DNA of 51,452 nucleotides, taken from assembly GCF_010993775.1 (NCBI RefSeq), contig NZ_WOTO01000068.1:1-51452 (forward strand). Reading direction: 5' to 3'. A program made the position numbers and the translations under genes. Below, piece after piece: positions 39,928-49,039 of the stretch. The notes below the pieces were generated by a model. It was not told where the DNA came from, did no database searches, and saw only the letters and a program-made list of their open reading frames with translations. This stretch comes from Fodinicola feengrottensis (GTDB taxonomy: Bacteria; Actinomycetota; Actinomycetes; Mycobacteriales; HKI-0501). The number at the start of each line of letters is the position of its first letter. Within the stretch, counting starts at the first letter, position 1.

Positions 39928-41491
39928 CTAGATCCAGGAGTTCAGCCAGATGCGGGCTCGCCATTGCCCGAAGGTCAGGATCTCCGAGGTGTAGATCGGC
40001 CAGAAGAAGCCGAACGCGGCGGCGACGAGCATGACGTACCCACCGACAATGACGGCTCCGACCAGCCGCCGGTCCCTGTTGGCGCTCTCGCTCCCGAGCA
40101 CCAGACCGAGTGAGAAAGTCACCGCCAGCACCAAAAAGGGCAATGCGGGGAGGGCGTAGAAATAGAACATCGTTCGATCCGGGAAGGCGAACCACGGCAC
40201 GATCCCGGCGGCCGCGCCGACGATGGCGGCGGCTGGGCGCCAGTCCCGGCAGGCGATCCACTGCCAGCAGCTGACCAGCAGGGCCGGGATGAAGGCCCAC
40301 CAGAGCGCCGGGGTGCCCAGCGCGAGCGTCTCGGCCGCGCACTGGTGGCCGGCCCCGCACGGGCCAGCCTCGGAATACGCGTACGCGACTGGGCGGCCGA
40401 GCAGCAGCCAGCTCCACGGCCACGACTGGTATTTGTGCGGCACGTCGAGATGCGTGTGGAACTGCAGCTCTCGTAGTGATAGCGGCCGAGGTTGTAGAGC
40501 GCGTTGATGACCGGCGGCAGCGGGTGCCCGTCGTGGCCAGCCGCGTAGTAACCGCGGTCGTAGCCGCCGCTGGTGGCGAACCAGCCCGTCCAGGTCGCCA
40601 GGTACGCGAGCAGCGCGAAGCCAACGAAGGCGGCCAGCCAGCCGGTCTCGCCGAGCAGGGTGTCGCGGAAGGGGCGGCGCACGCCCGCGGAGCGCCGGAC
40701 GCCATATTCCCAGGCCAGTACGAGCAGCACGTACGCGACGATGTAGTAGACGGCGCTCCACTTGACGCCCAGCGCCATGCCGGTGAAGACGCCGGCCGCG
40801 AACCGCCACCACGGGACGGACGCGAGCGTTCTGCCGGGGAGCCGGTGGGCGGTCGCGGTGCCGTCCTGGAGGGCCGCCAGCGTCGTACGGCGGCGGTGGT
40901 CGCGGTCCAGGACCAGGCAGCCGAAGGCGGCCAGCAGGAACGTCATCAGGAAGATGTCCAGCAACGCGGCCCGACTCTGCACCAGCTCCAGGCCGTCGAG
41001 GGCGAGCAGCAGGCCGGCTATATACACCCGAGCAACGTGCTGCGGAACATCCGGCGGGCGATCCGGATCAGCGCCAGGATCGCCAGCGTGCCGGCCACCG
41101 CGGCGGCGCATCGCCAGCCGAACGGGTTCTCGCCGAACAGCGCCTCACCGAGCGCGATGCACCACTTGCCCAGCGGCGGATGCGCCACGAAGGCACCGAA
41201 GGTATTGGTGGTGTCCAGCTCGTACCCGTGATGCAGCAGCGTCCACGAGTCGTGCACGTAGTAGATCTCGTCGAAAATCTGCGCCTTGCCGTCGCCGGCC
41301 GGCCGGGTCAGGTGGGCGAACCGCAGCACCCCGCCCAGCAGGGTGATCGCGAGCGCCCACAGCCACGATATCCGCTTATCCGCCGGAAGCGGCCGGAAAA
41401 TCCGGTCGCGCAGCTCGGCGGTGAGCCGGATCCGGCGGTCGTCCAGTCGCTTGACCAAGCTGACCGGCTCGGTTGTCGCCGTTGCTGCCAC
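39928..41491 (-). CDS. pmt: Dolichyl-phosphate-mannose-protein mannosyltransferase, copy 2 (frameshifted)
   Basis: GTG 41491: VAATATTEPVSLVKRLDDRR, KAQIFDEIYYVHDSWTLLHH (Asp-Glu catalytic loop) and VAHPPLGKWCIALGEALFGE. After a break near 41020 comes GLLLALDGLELVQSRAALLD and the membrane core. A second break near 40470 precedes LDVPHKYQSWPWSWLLLGRP and the C-terminus RIWLNSWI. Corrected length is about 521 residues with roughly ten or more membrane helices. It is divergent from rsmI across 38 bp, the same neighbour as in mycobacteria, so this copy holds the ancestral position. Confidence 0.92.
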
Positions 41492-41529
41492 CCGCTCAGG
41501 GTAGGTGACCGGCCCGATAGCCTGATCAA

Positions 41530-42387
41530 GTGGCGGAGGAGCGTACCGGCGGACGGTTGGTGCTGGCGGGTGCGCCGTTGGGCAACGTGGCGGACGCGTC
41601 GCAGCGGCTGCGCGACGGGCTGGCCAGCGCCGACGTGGTCGCCGCCGAGGACACTCGCCGGCTCCGCCGGCTGGCCGCTGACCTGGGCGTCGAGGTGCCC
41701 GGCCGGATCGTCTCGTACTTCGAGGGCAACGAACGCCAGCGCACCCCGCAGCTCGCCGAGGCGCTCCGGGGCGGCCAGACCGTCCTGCTGATCACCGACG
41801 GCGGCATGCCGAGTGTCTCCGACCCCGGCTACCGGCTGGTCGCCGCGGCCGTCGTGGACGGCATCGACGTGACCGTGCTGCCCGGACCGAGCGCCGTCAC
41901 CACCGCGCTCGCGGTCAGTGGCCTGCCGTCCGACCGGTTCTGCTTCGAAGGGTTCGCGCCACGCAAGCCCGCCGAACGGCGTCGCGTTTACGCGGCGCTG
42001 GCGGACGAGCCTCGTACGATCGTGCTCTTCGAGGCCACCCACCGACTGCCCGAGTCGCTCGTCGACCTGGCCGCCGCGCTTGGTGCGGACCGCCCGGCCG
42101 CGGTCTGCCGGGAGCTCACCAAGACGTACGAGCAGGTCCGCCGGGGCACCCTTGGCGAGCTGGCCACCTGGGCGGCCGATGGCGTACGCGGTGAGATCAC
42201 GCTGGTCATCGGTGGTGCGCCGGTGGTCGAGCTGGCCGCCGACGAGGTCTCACTGGTCGCCGCCGTGGTGGCCGAACAGTCCGCCGGCCTGTCCCGCCGA
42301 GACGCCGTCGCCACCGTCGCGCAGCGCCTCGGCGTACCCAAGCGTCAGGTCTACGAAGCCTCCCTAGCCGCCGACCGCCCCAGCTGA
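41530..42387 (+). CDS. rsmI: 16S rRNA 2'-O-methyltransferase (C1402)
   Basis: 285 residues of the tetrapyrrole-methylase-fold family; RsmI methylates the ribose of C1402 in 16S rRNA. Motifs: RLVLAGAPLGNVADASQRLR at the N-terminus, VVAAEDTRRLRRLAADL, LITDGGMPSVSDPGYRLVAA (the SAM-site GxPxxSDPG signature), VTVLPGPSAVTTALAVSGLP and FCFEGFAPRKPAERRR. GTG 41530 is the only reasonable start. The frame is intact. It is divergent from pmt. Confidence 0.95.
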   Translation: MAEERTGGRLVLAGAPLGNVADASQRLRDGLASADVVAAEDTRRLRRLAADLGVEVPGRIVSYFEGNERQRTPQLAEALRGGQTVLLITDGGMPSVSDPGYRLVAAAVVDGIDVTVLPGPSAVTTALAVSGLPSDRFCFEGFAPRKPAERRRVYAALADEPRTIVLFEATHRLPESLVDLAAALGADRPAAVCRELTKTYEQVRRGTLGELATWAADGVRGEITLVIGGAPVVELAADEVSLVAAVVAEQSAGLSRRDAVATVAQRLGVPKRQVYEASLAADRPS

Positions 42388-42499
42388 CCCACTCTCCCGT
42401 TGCCCTTTCTGCGGACATGGGGTTTCTTGCCACCGAGCAACCGCCGGGTTCCGAAGAGGCCCAGCGCAACCCCTTCGCTCGGTCGCGCAGGACACTAAA

Positions 42500-44022
42500 T
42501 CAGGGCGGCGAAGAGAGGGCGAAGAAGGCGAGGACTGGGCCGGCGAAGGCCAGGACGCGGGCGGCGAAGACGCGGCGCCGGCCGAACGGGCGCAGGTATT
42601 TGGCGCCGGTGCCGCTGGCGGCCAGGAAACCCAGAAGCAGGGCGAAAAAAAACGCGCCGATGCCCCAGCGCATTTGCAGGCCGCGGTTGGAGGTCGTGTA
42701 CGCCCAGGCGTGCTTGGCCGACAGCATCCGTGCTGGCTGCACGCCTTTTTTTGTTGGGACGGCGGCAGGCCGGCGATGGTGATGTCGCGGGCGGTGTAGC
42801 CGGGGCTCTTGTAGTTGCCGATACACGTCTGTCCGACGCCCCGCGACATGCAGTCGGTGACCGTCACGGTGCCCTGGCTGCCGCGTCCGACGCTCAGCCA
42901 GAACGGGTCGGCGGACACCCAGCCGAAGAACGCACCGCCAAAAGTCAGGATGACCAGCGCGACGAGCCCGAAGAGCGGGCGACGGCCGGCCGTACGGCGG
43001 CGGTCGTGTAGCTGGCTGCGCGCTTGGGCGCCTTCGCGGCCTTCTTGGCGCGCCGGCGGTCCTGGCGGCTGCCGGGTTCGTCGTCTCCGCGGGACGGATA
43101 CGGCTCCGGCGGGTCCATCGGGTCGGTGGGTTCCTCCCACCGCGGCCGGCCGTAGTGCACCGGAGCCGCCAGCGACGCGTACGCGAGTTTCGCGGTCTGC
43201 TCGGTCCGTCGCCCCGGCGTGGTCGTTGTCTCGGTCGTTGTCTCGGCTGTTGTCTCGACTGTTGTCTCGGCCGACGCCTCGGCTGGTGGGTCGGCGATCA
43301 CGATGGCCTGGGTCGGTGGCTCTACCACGATCGGTGGCCCTACCGGTTCCGTCGGCGCCGGTTCCGCCTGCACTGGCGTGTGCACCTGCATCAGGGCGAC
43401 CGGCAGCGGTTCCTCCGCCGACTCGTCGGTTGCCGGTCTCCACTGTCGTACCGGCTCGGCGGATTCGCCCACATCGGTGCTCTGAACTGGGGAAACGTTG
43501 GCGTCAGAGACAGCATCGCCGGGCGTGGAGGCGTCGGGCGCTTGGGCGGCCGGAACCTGCACAGGCTCAGTCACTGGAGCCGGGGCAACGGCCTTTTCGA
43601 CAACCGGCTCTTCTGCGGCGGCCTCTTCAGCGACGGGCGCGTCGACAACAGGTGCTTCGACCAGGGCCTCTTCAACAAGGGGCTCTTCGACAAGGGGCTC
43701 TTCGTCGACGGGCTCTTCGACGATCGGCGGGGCGACGACCAGCCGAGGCGGCGACGGCACGACCGGCGCTGGTGCGGGCGGGCGGCGGCGGCGTGTACGG
43801 CACCGCGCGGCTGGTCCGGCGCGCTGGCATGCCACGGTCCACCGGCCGGGCCATCACCGCGGCGGCCAGTTCGTCCAGGCTGCGGGCTCGGTCGACCACC
43901 GGCATCGGGGCGGTGGTGGCCATTCCAGCCGAGGCGCTGCCCTTGCCGGCCGCGGGAACGTCGTCCGAGACGCTCTGCGGGCCGGACTGATGGGTGCTTT
44001 CGGGGTCGGATGGGGTGGTCAC
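42500..44022 (-). CDS. Repeat-rich membrane protein (several frameshifts)
   Basis: GTG 44022 gives VTTPSDPESTHQSGPQSVSD, then a Pro-rich region. After a break near 43785 comes a long low-complexity stretch: units of VEEPLVEEPLVEEALVEAPV and later TTVETTAETTTETTTT. A basic patch RQDRRRAKKAAKAPKRA precedes, in other frames after breaks near 43000 and 42750, the helix PLFGLVALVILTFGGAFFGW, an outer loop with Cys (VTDCMSRGVGQTCIGNY, KKACSQHGC) and two further hydrophobic segments ending at 42500. About 507 residues. The layout suggests a disordered cytosolic tail on a small membrane domain. No family is recognised. Confidence 0.6.
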
Positions 44023-44126
44023 GCCCCTATTGGACACCGACACCCCGTGCGAGCGGTGGACCCGGCGCTTCCGGCGTGGCGTACGGCCAGCGAAAATCCA
44101 CTGGCCGTACGCACTACGCTGGAAAC

Positions 44127-45685
44127 ATGAGCGCACCCGCCGAGGCGACGGGGAACGAGAAGTTCTACGTCACCACTCCGATCTATTACGTCAACGACGC
44201 GCCGCACATCGGCCACGCGTACACCACGGTGAACGCGGACGCGTTGGCGCGCTGGCACCGACTTCTCGGCGACGACGTGATGTTCCTGACCGGCACCGAC
44301 GAGCACGGGCTGAAGATGCAGCGGGCCGCCGATGCCAATGGCATCACCCCGCAGGAACAGGCCGACCGGACCAGCGACCGCTACCGGGAGGCGTGGAAGC
44401 TGCTGGGCATCTCGTACGACGACTTCATCCGGACCACCGAGCCGCGGCACATCGACGCGGTGCAGAAGTTGCTGTCCAAGGTGAAGGACAACGGCTACAT
44501 CACCAAGGGCACGTACGACGGCCTCTATTGCGTCTCCTGCGAGGCCTATTACGTCGAGGCCGACCTGCTGCCCAACCCGGACCCGAATGGGCTCGGGCTC
44601 TGCCCGATCCATCACCGGCCGGTGGAGCTTTTCAAGGAAGAGAACTGGTTTTTCGAGCTGTCCAAGTTCACTCAGCCACTGCTGGACTGGTATGCGGCCC
44701 ATCCCGACGTGGTGCTGCCTGAGTCCAAGCGCAACGAGGCGCTCGGGATCATCAAGCAGGGCTTGGAAGACGTCTCGATCAGCCGGTCGTCGATCAGCTG
44801 GGGCGTGCCGATCCCGTGGGATCGGGACCAGGTTTTCTATGTCTGGTACGACGCGCTGATCAACTACGCGACCGCGGTCGGTTACGGCACGGACGAAGAG
44901 AAGTTCAACGCGTGGTGGCCACATGTGCATCACCTGCTGGGCAAGGACATTCTACGATTCCATTGCGTGTATTGGCCGGCGATGCTGCTGGCCGCCGGCG
45001 AAACTCCGCCGCACCGCCTGTCGGTGCACGGCTTCTTGCTGGTGGGCGGCGAAAAGATGAGCAAAACCGCGCTCAACCAGATCGCTCCCGCCGACCTGGT
45101 CGAGGATTTCGGCGTGGACGGTTTCCGCTATCACTTCCTGCGGGACAACTCGTTCGGGCCGGACGGCGACTTCAGCTACGAGGGCATGATCAGCCGCTAT
45201 AACGCCGATCTGGCCAACAACTACGGCAATCTGCTGGCCCGGGTGAGTACGGTGGTGGGCAAGAAATGCGACGGCATCGCCCCCCCGCGCCGCGGCCGGA
45301 CAGCCCACTCGCCCAAGTCGCCCGTGACTCGTACGCGAATGCCGCCAAGGCATGGGAAGCGGTGCAGCCGTCGATCGCGCTGGAGCACACCTGGCGGCTG
45401 ATCCGGGAGACCAACGCACTGCTGGAATCCACTGAGCCGTGGAAACTGGAGCCCGGTGAGGAGGTCAGCGCGGTGCTCGGCGACGCGTTGGAGGCACTGC
45501 GGATCGTCTCGGTGTTGGCCTATCCGGCAATTCCGACCGCTGCCGAGGAAGTCTGGCGGCGGATCGGCCTTTCGGGTTCGCCAGCTGACGTACGGCTGCC
45601 GGCTGCGGCCGGCTGGGGGCAATACCCGGGCGGCCTGCCGGTGGAGAAGGGCACCCCGCTCTTCCCGCGGATCAAGGCAAGTTGA
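44127..45685 (+). CDS. metG: Methionyl-tRNA synthetase (frameshifted)
   Basis: Class I synthetase charging tRNA-Met. ATG 44127: KFYVTTPIYYVNDAPHIGHA (the HIGH motif), TGTDEHGLKMQRAADANG, ENWFFELSKFTQPLLDWYAA and VGGEKMSKTALNQI (KMSKS-type). A C7 run near 45284 breaks the frame. The anticodon-binding helical domain then continues DSPLAQVARDSYANAAKAWE ... PLFPRIKAS to 45685. Corrected length is about 519 residues, typical of the actinobacterial form without the C-terminal dimerisation module. It is essential in most genomes, so the break is surely a sequence error. Confidence 0.96.
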
Positions 45686-45692
45686 TCGAGCG

Positions 45693-46526
45693 ATGACGGG
45701 TCGGCGGGGCGCGCCACCTCCGCCGCCCGAGCCGCTGCCGGCGCCGGTGGTGGACGCGCACACCCATCTGGATGCGTGCGGCTGCACCGACGCCGACAGC
45801 GTGGGTGCGGCGATGGACCGGGCAAACGCTGTGGGCGTAAGGAAAGTAGTCACCGTCGCTGACGACTTGCCGTCCGCTCGCTGGGTGAGTCAGGCGGTCG
45901 AGTGGCACGACGACCTCTACGGTGCCGTCGCGCTGCACCCGACCAGGACCGCGGCCGCCGACTTCACCGACGACGACGTCAAAGCCGAGCTGGAAAAGCT
46001 GGCCGGGCATCCACGCGTACGAGCGATTGGCGAGACCGGACTGGACTATTACTGGGATTTCGCGCCACCTCGGGCGGAGCAGCGAGAGGCTTTCGCTTGG
46101 CACATCGCTTTGGCTGAGCGGTTGGGAAAACCGGTGATGATCCACGACCGGGACGCGCATGACGACGTGCTTTCGGTGTTGCGTGCTGAACGTCCACAAG
46201 GGACGGTCATTTTTCACTGCTTTTCCGGCGACGCGGCGATGGCCCGGCTGTGCGCCGACGCCGGTTGGATGCTGTCTTTCGCCGGCCCGGTCACCTTCCG
46301 GAACGCTTCCGCGCTGTGGGAAGCGGCCGCGGCCGTACCGTTGGAGCAGATCCTGGTGGAGACCGACGCGCCGTTCCTGACCCCGCATCCGCACCGCGGC
46401 AAGCCGAACGAGCCGTATTTGCTGCCCTGGACCGTGCGAGCGATCGCCGACCTGCAGCGCCGGCCACTGGACGAGGTCTGCGCGGCGGTCGACGCGAACG
46501 CCGAGCGGGTGTTCGGTCCTTGGTGA
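45693..46526 (+). CDS. tatD: TatD family hydrolase
   Basis: 277 residues, a metal-dependent TIM-barrel DNase-like enzyme. VVDAHTHLDACGC carries the first metal His pair. RAIGETGLDYYWDFAPPRAE has the conserved Glu, KPVMIHDRDAHDDVL and TVIFHCFSGDAAMARLCADA the next His residues, and LVETDAPFLTPHPHRGKPNE the final Asp and signature. ATG 45693 is chosen, 7 nt after metG. The stop overlaps the ksgA start (GTGA). The frame is intact. Confidence 0.94.
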   Translation: MTGRRGAPPPPPEPLPAPVVDAHTHLDACGCTDADSVGAAMDRANAVGVRKVVTVADDLPSARWVSQAVEWHDDLYGAVALHPTRTAAADFTDDDVKAELEKLAGHPRVRAIGETGLDYYWDFAPPRAEQREAFAWHIALAERLGKPVMIHDRDAHDDVLSVLRAERPQGTVIFHCFSGDAAMARLCADAGWMLSFAGPVTFRNASALWEAAAAVPLEQILVETDAPFLTPHPHRGKPNEPYLLPWTVRAIADLQRRPLDEVCAAVDANAERVFGPW

Positions 46527-47379
46527 CCGACGGGTTGCTCGGCCGGCCGACGTCCGGCGGCTCGCGGCCGAGCTGGGGCTTCGCCCGACCAAGACACTCG
46601 GGCAGAACTTCGTGCACGATCCGAACACGGTCCGCCGGATCGTGAAGGCCGCCGAGCTGACCGAGCACGACGTGGTGCTGGAGGTCGGGCCCGGGCTGGG
46701 GTCCCTCACCCTCGCCTTGTTACCGGCATGTGCGCAGGTGATCGCGGTGGAGATCGACCCGCTGCTGGCCGAGCGGCTGCCTCGTACGGTGGCCGAGCGA
46801 GCGCCGGAAACAGCCGATCGGCTGCGGGTGATCACCGCCGACGCGCTGCGGATCGACACCCTGGAAAACCCCGCGCCGACCGCCCTGGTGGCCAATTTGC
46901 CGTACAACATCGCGGTACCGGTTGTGCTGCACCTACTGGCGCGCCAGCCAAGTCTGCGTACGGTGCTGGTTATGGTGCAGGCGGAGGTGGCGGACCGGTT
47001 GGCGGCGGGCCCGGGTTCTCGGACCTACGGGGTGCCCAGCGTCAAGGCCTCCTGGTACGGGAAGGTGCGGCGGGCCGGCTCGGTGCCGCGGGCGGTGTTC
47101 TGGCCGGTGCCCAACGTCGACTCCGGGCTGGTGGCCATCACCCGGCAGCCGTCGCCGCAGGTGGAAGTGCCGGTCAAGGAGGTTTTCGCGGTGGTCGACG
47201 CGGCTTTCGCGCAGCGCCGCAAAACCCTGCGGGCGGCGCTTTCTGGCTGGGCTGGTTCGGCGCCCCGAGCTGAGCGGATCCTGGTCGCCGCCGGGGTCGA
47301 TCCGACCGCTCGCGGCGAGCAGTTGACCACCGAGGCGTTCGCCGAGATCGCCGTACAGGCCAGGAAAGACCATGCCTGA
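46523..47379 (+). CDS. ksgA: 16S rRNA dimethyladenosine transferase (frameshifted at N-terminus)
   Basis: Dimethylates A1518 and A1519 of 16S rRNA. GTG 46523 starts VTDGLLG. A break near 46543 shifts to ADVRRLAAELGLRPTKTLGQ and NFVHDPNTVRRIV, the standard opening. SAM motif I is VVLEVGPGLGSLTLALLPAC, the catalytic motif is LVANLPYNIAVPVVLHLLAR, and VFWPVPNVDSGLVAI lies near the end. Corrected length is about 285 residues. It overlaps tatD upstream and ispE downstream by 8 nt. The break is likely an error. Confidence 0.95.
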
Positions 47380-48327
47380 GCCCGAAGCCGAGCCGATCCG
47401 GCCGTTATCGGGCCTGCCCGGGCCGATTCGGGTACGGGTGCCGGCGAAAATCAACCTGCACCTCGCCGTCGGCCCGCTCCGCGACGACGGGTTTCACGAG
47501 CTGACCACGGTCTCTACCAGGCGATTTCGCTCTACGACCAGCTGACCGCCGAGCGAGCCCGCTCCGGCGCTCGAGCTGGCGGTCACTGGCGAGGGCGCCG
47601 ACGACGTACCGTTGGACGGCAGCAATCTCGCCGCCCGCGCCGTGTACGCCCTCGCCGAGGCCACCGGCCGGTCGCCGAACGTCCGATTGACCATGCGAAA
47701 GGGCATCCCGGTGGCCGGCGGGATGGCGGCGGCGGCAGCGCGGACGCGGCCGCCGCGCTGGTCGCCTGCGACGCGCTGTGGGGGACCGGCCTGACCCGCG
47801 ACGAGCTCGCCGAGACCGCCGCCGAGCTGGGCAGCGACGTGCCTTTCGCGTTGTACGGCGGCACCGCGCTGGGCACCGGGCATGGCGAGGTGCTCTCACC
47901 GGTTCTGGCTCGTACGCAACGGCATTGGGTCATCGCCCTCGCCGACGGCGGCCTGTCCACCCCGACCGTTTTCGCCGAACTCGATCGCCTGCGCGGCACT
48001 GGCCGGCCGCCCCCGCGAACGGCCGGCCATGACGCACTTTTGCGTGCCCTGCGCGATTCGGAGTCGGCGCCGCTGGCCAAGGTGATCACCAACGACCTGC
48101 AACCAGCCGCCATCTCGCTGCGACCGGCCCTGCGTCGTACGCTCGCCGCCGGCGTCGAGTCCGGCGCCCTCGGCGGCGGCGCCGTCTCCGGCTCCGGCCC
48201 CACCTGCGTTTTCCTTGCCGAAGACCGAGAACACGCCATCCGGGTAGCCGCGGGCCTCGCCGGCCTAGGCGTCTGCCGTACGGTCCGCACCGCCCACGGC
48301 CCCGTCCCCGGCGCCCGCGTCATCTAA
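47372..48327 (+). CDS. ispE: 4-diphosphocytidyl-2-C-methyl-D-erythritol kinase (frameshifted)
   Basis: GHMP kinase of the MEP isoprenoid pathway. ATG 47372: IRVRVPAKINLHLAVGPLRD, then DDGFHELTTV. Breaks near 47511, 47563 and 47728 interrupt VYQAISLYDQLTAE, LAVTGEGADDVPLDGSNLAA and the ATP-binding PVAGGMAGGSADAAAAL motif. The rest (LGSDVPFALYGGTALGTGHG, GGAVSGSGPTCVFLAE) runs to TAA 48327. Corrected length is about 317 residues. It is the last gene of the metG-tatD-ksgA-ispE string. The breaks are almost certainly errors in this essential gene. Confidence 0.93.
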
Positions 48328-48519
48328 CCAACCGCCTCACTGCCCCCTATGACGGGACCCAGCCCCGCTTGCCCACCCCGCGCGGAACCCAACCCCGTGT
48401 CCTCACCCCCGCGCGAGACCGTCACCTCTAAACCAGAGTTGGCACACTTAGACGGACCCAGCCCCGTCCGGCGCCATCGGCCGCCAGGCCGATGTTGTCG
48501 CCCCTCCGGCAGGAGCGTC

Positions 48520-48560
48520 GCCTTTGTAGGCCCCGCGGTCTTTGCGGGGCCTACAAAGGC
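48520..48560. repeat. 17-bp perfect hairpin
   Basis: Arms 48520-48536 (GCCTTTGTAGGCCCCGC) and 48544-48560 are exact reverse complements around the 7-nt loop GGTCTTT. No U tract follows. Possibly the ispE transcript terminator or a processing hairpin. Confidence 0.75.
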
Positions 48561-48631
48561 GGACTCTCGTAGCCGTAGTCGACGGCGCCCGCGCCGAAGG
48601 CGCCAGAAATATCGGGCGGATCGGCAGTAAG

Positions 48632-48688
48632 CACGAGAAAACCCCACCCCGACACCGCCCTTTGGTGTCGGGGTGGGGTTTTCTCGTG
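48632..48688. terminator. 25-bp perfect hairpin
   Basis: Arms 48632-48656 and 48664-48688 pair without mismatch around the 7-nt loop GCCCTTT. The base of the stem is A/T-rich (GAGAAAA/TTTTCTC) and the top is GC-rich. It fits a strong intrinsic terminator for ispE or for transcription from the opposite side. Confidence 0.75.
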
Positions 48689-48720
48689 TCTGGTAGACGA
48701 GACGCCGCACCCTCACAGTC

Positions 48721-49037
48721 ACCGCTTTAACCAGGGCGCTCATTTGCGCGGCTCGCACCGCCTTAATCAGGGCGCTCATTTGCGCGGCTCGCACCGCTTT
48801 AATCAGGGCGCTCATCTGTGCAGCCCACACCGCTTTTAACCGGGCCATCACCTCTGCAGCTCACAACGCTTTAATCAGGGCGCTCATTTCCGCAGCCCAC
48901 GCCGCTTTAACCAAGGCCATCACCTCCGCAGCCCACACCGCTTCTAACCGGGCCATCACCTCCCCAGCCCACACCGCTTCTAACCAAGGCGCTCATTTCC
49001 GCAGCCCACACCGGGCCACCACCTCCGCAACAGACAC
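48721..49037. repeat. 36-bp minisatellite, about eight and a half copies
   Basis: Units begin at about 48722 and recur every 36 bp (ACCGCTTTAAYCAGGGCGCT as core start), with one 37-bp unit and a partial last one, and 70-95% identity between units. Two alternating subtypes differ in the middle (GGCGCTCAT versus GGCCATCAC). On the minus strand 36 bp equals 12 codons, giving repeats such as AAQMSALIKAVR and WAAEVMALVKAV. The frame is interrupted by a TGA near 48852 and by the 37-bp unit. Confidence 0.85.
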
Positions 49038-49039
49038 GC

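Larger units (their letters stand above)
48328..49039. other. Gene-free region with hairpins and a minisatellite
   Basis: About 710 bp between ispE and the P450 gene. It holds two perfect hairpins (48520-48560, 48632-48688) and a 36-bp tandem repeat (from 48721). 48328-48519 is C-rich with nothing recognisable. A minus-strand open frame through the repeats is described with the minisatellite and is not called as a gene. Confidence 0.7.

Noticed and set aside
43155..44100. N-terminal extension of metG or a plus-strand Arg/Gly-rich protein upstream of it
   Set aside because: MetRS begins at MSAPAEATGNEKFYV; the upstream plus-strand reading is the complement of the repeat-rich minus-strand gene.
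48721..49037. CRISPR array
   Set aside because: Units are contiguous 36-bp tandem copies with no unique spacers and no cas genes nearby.
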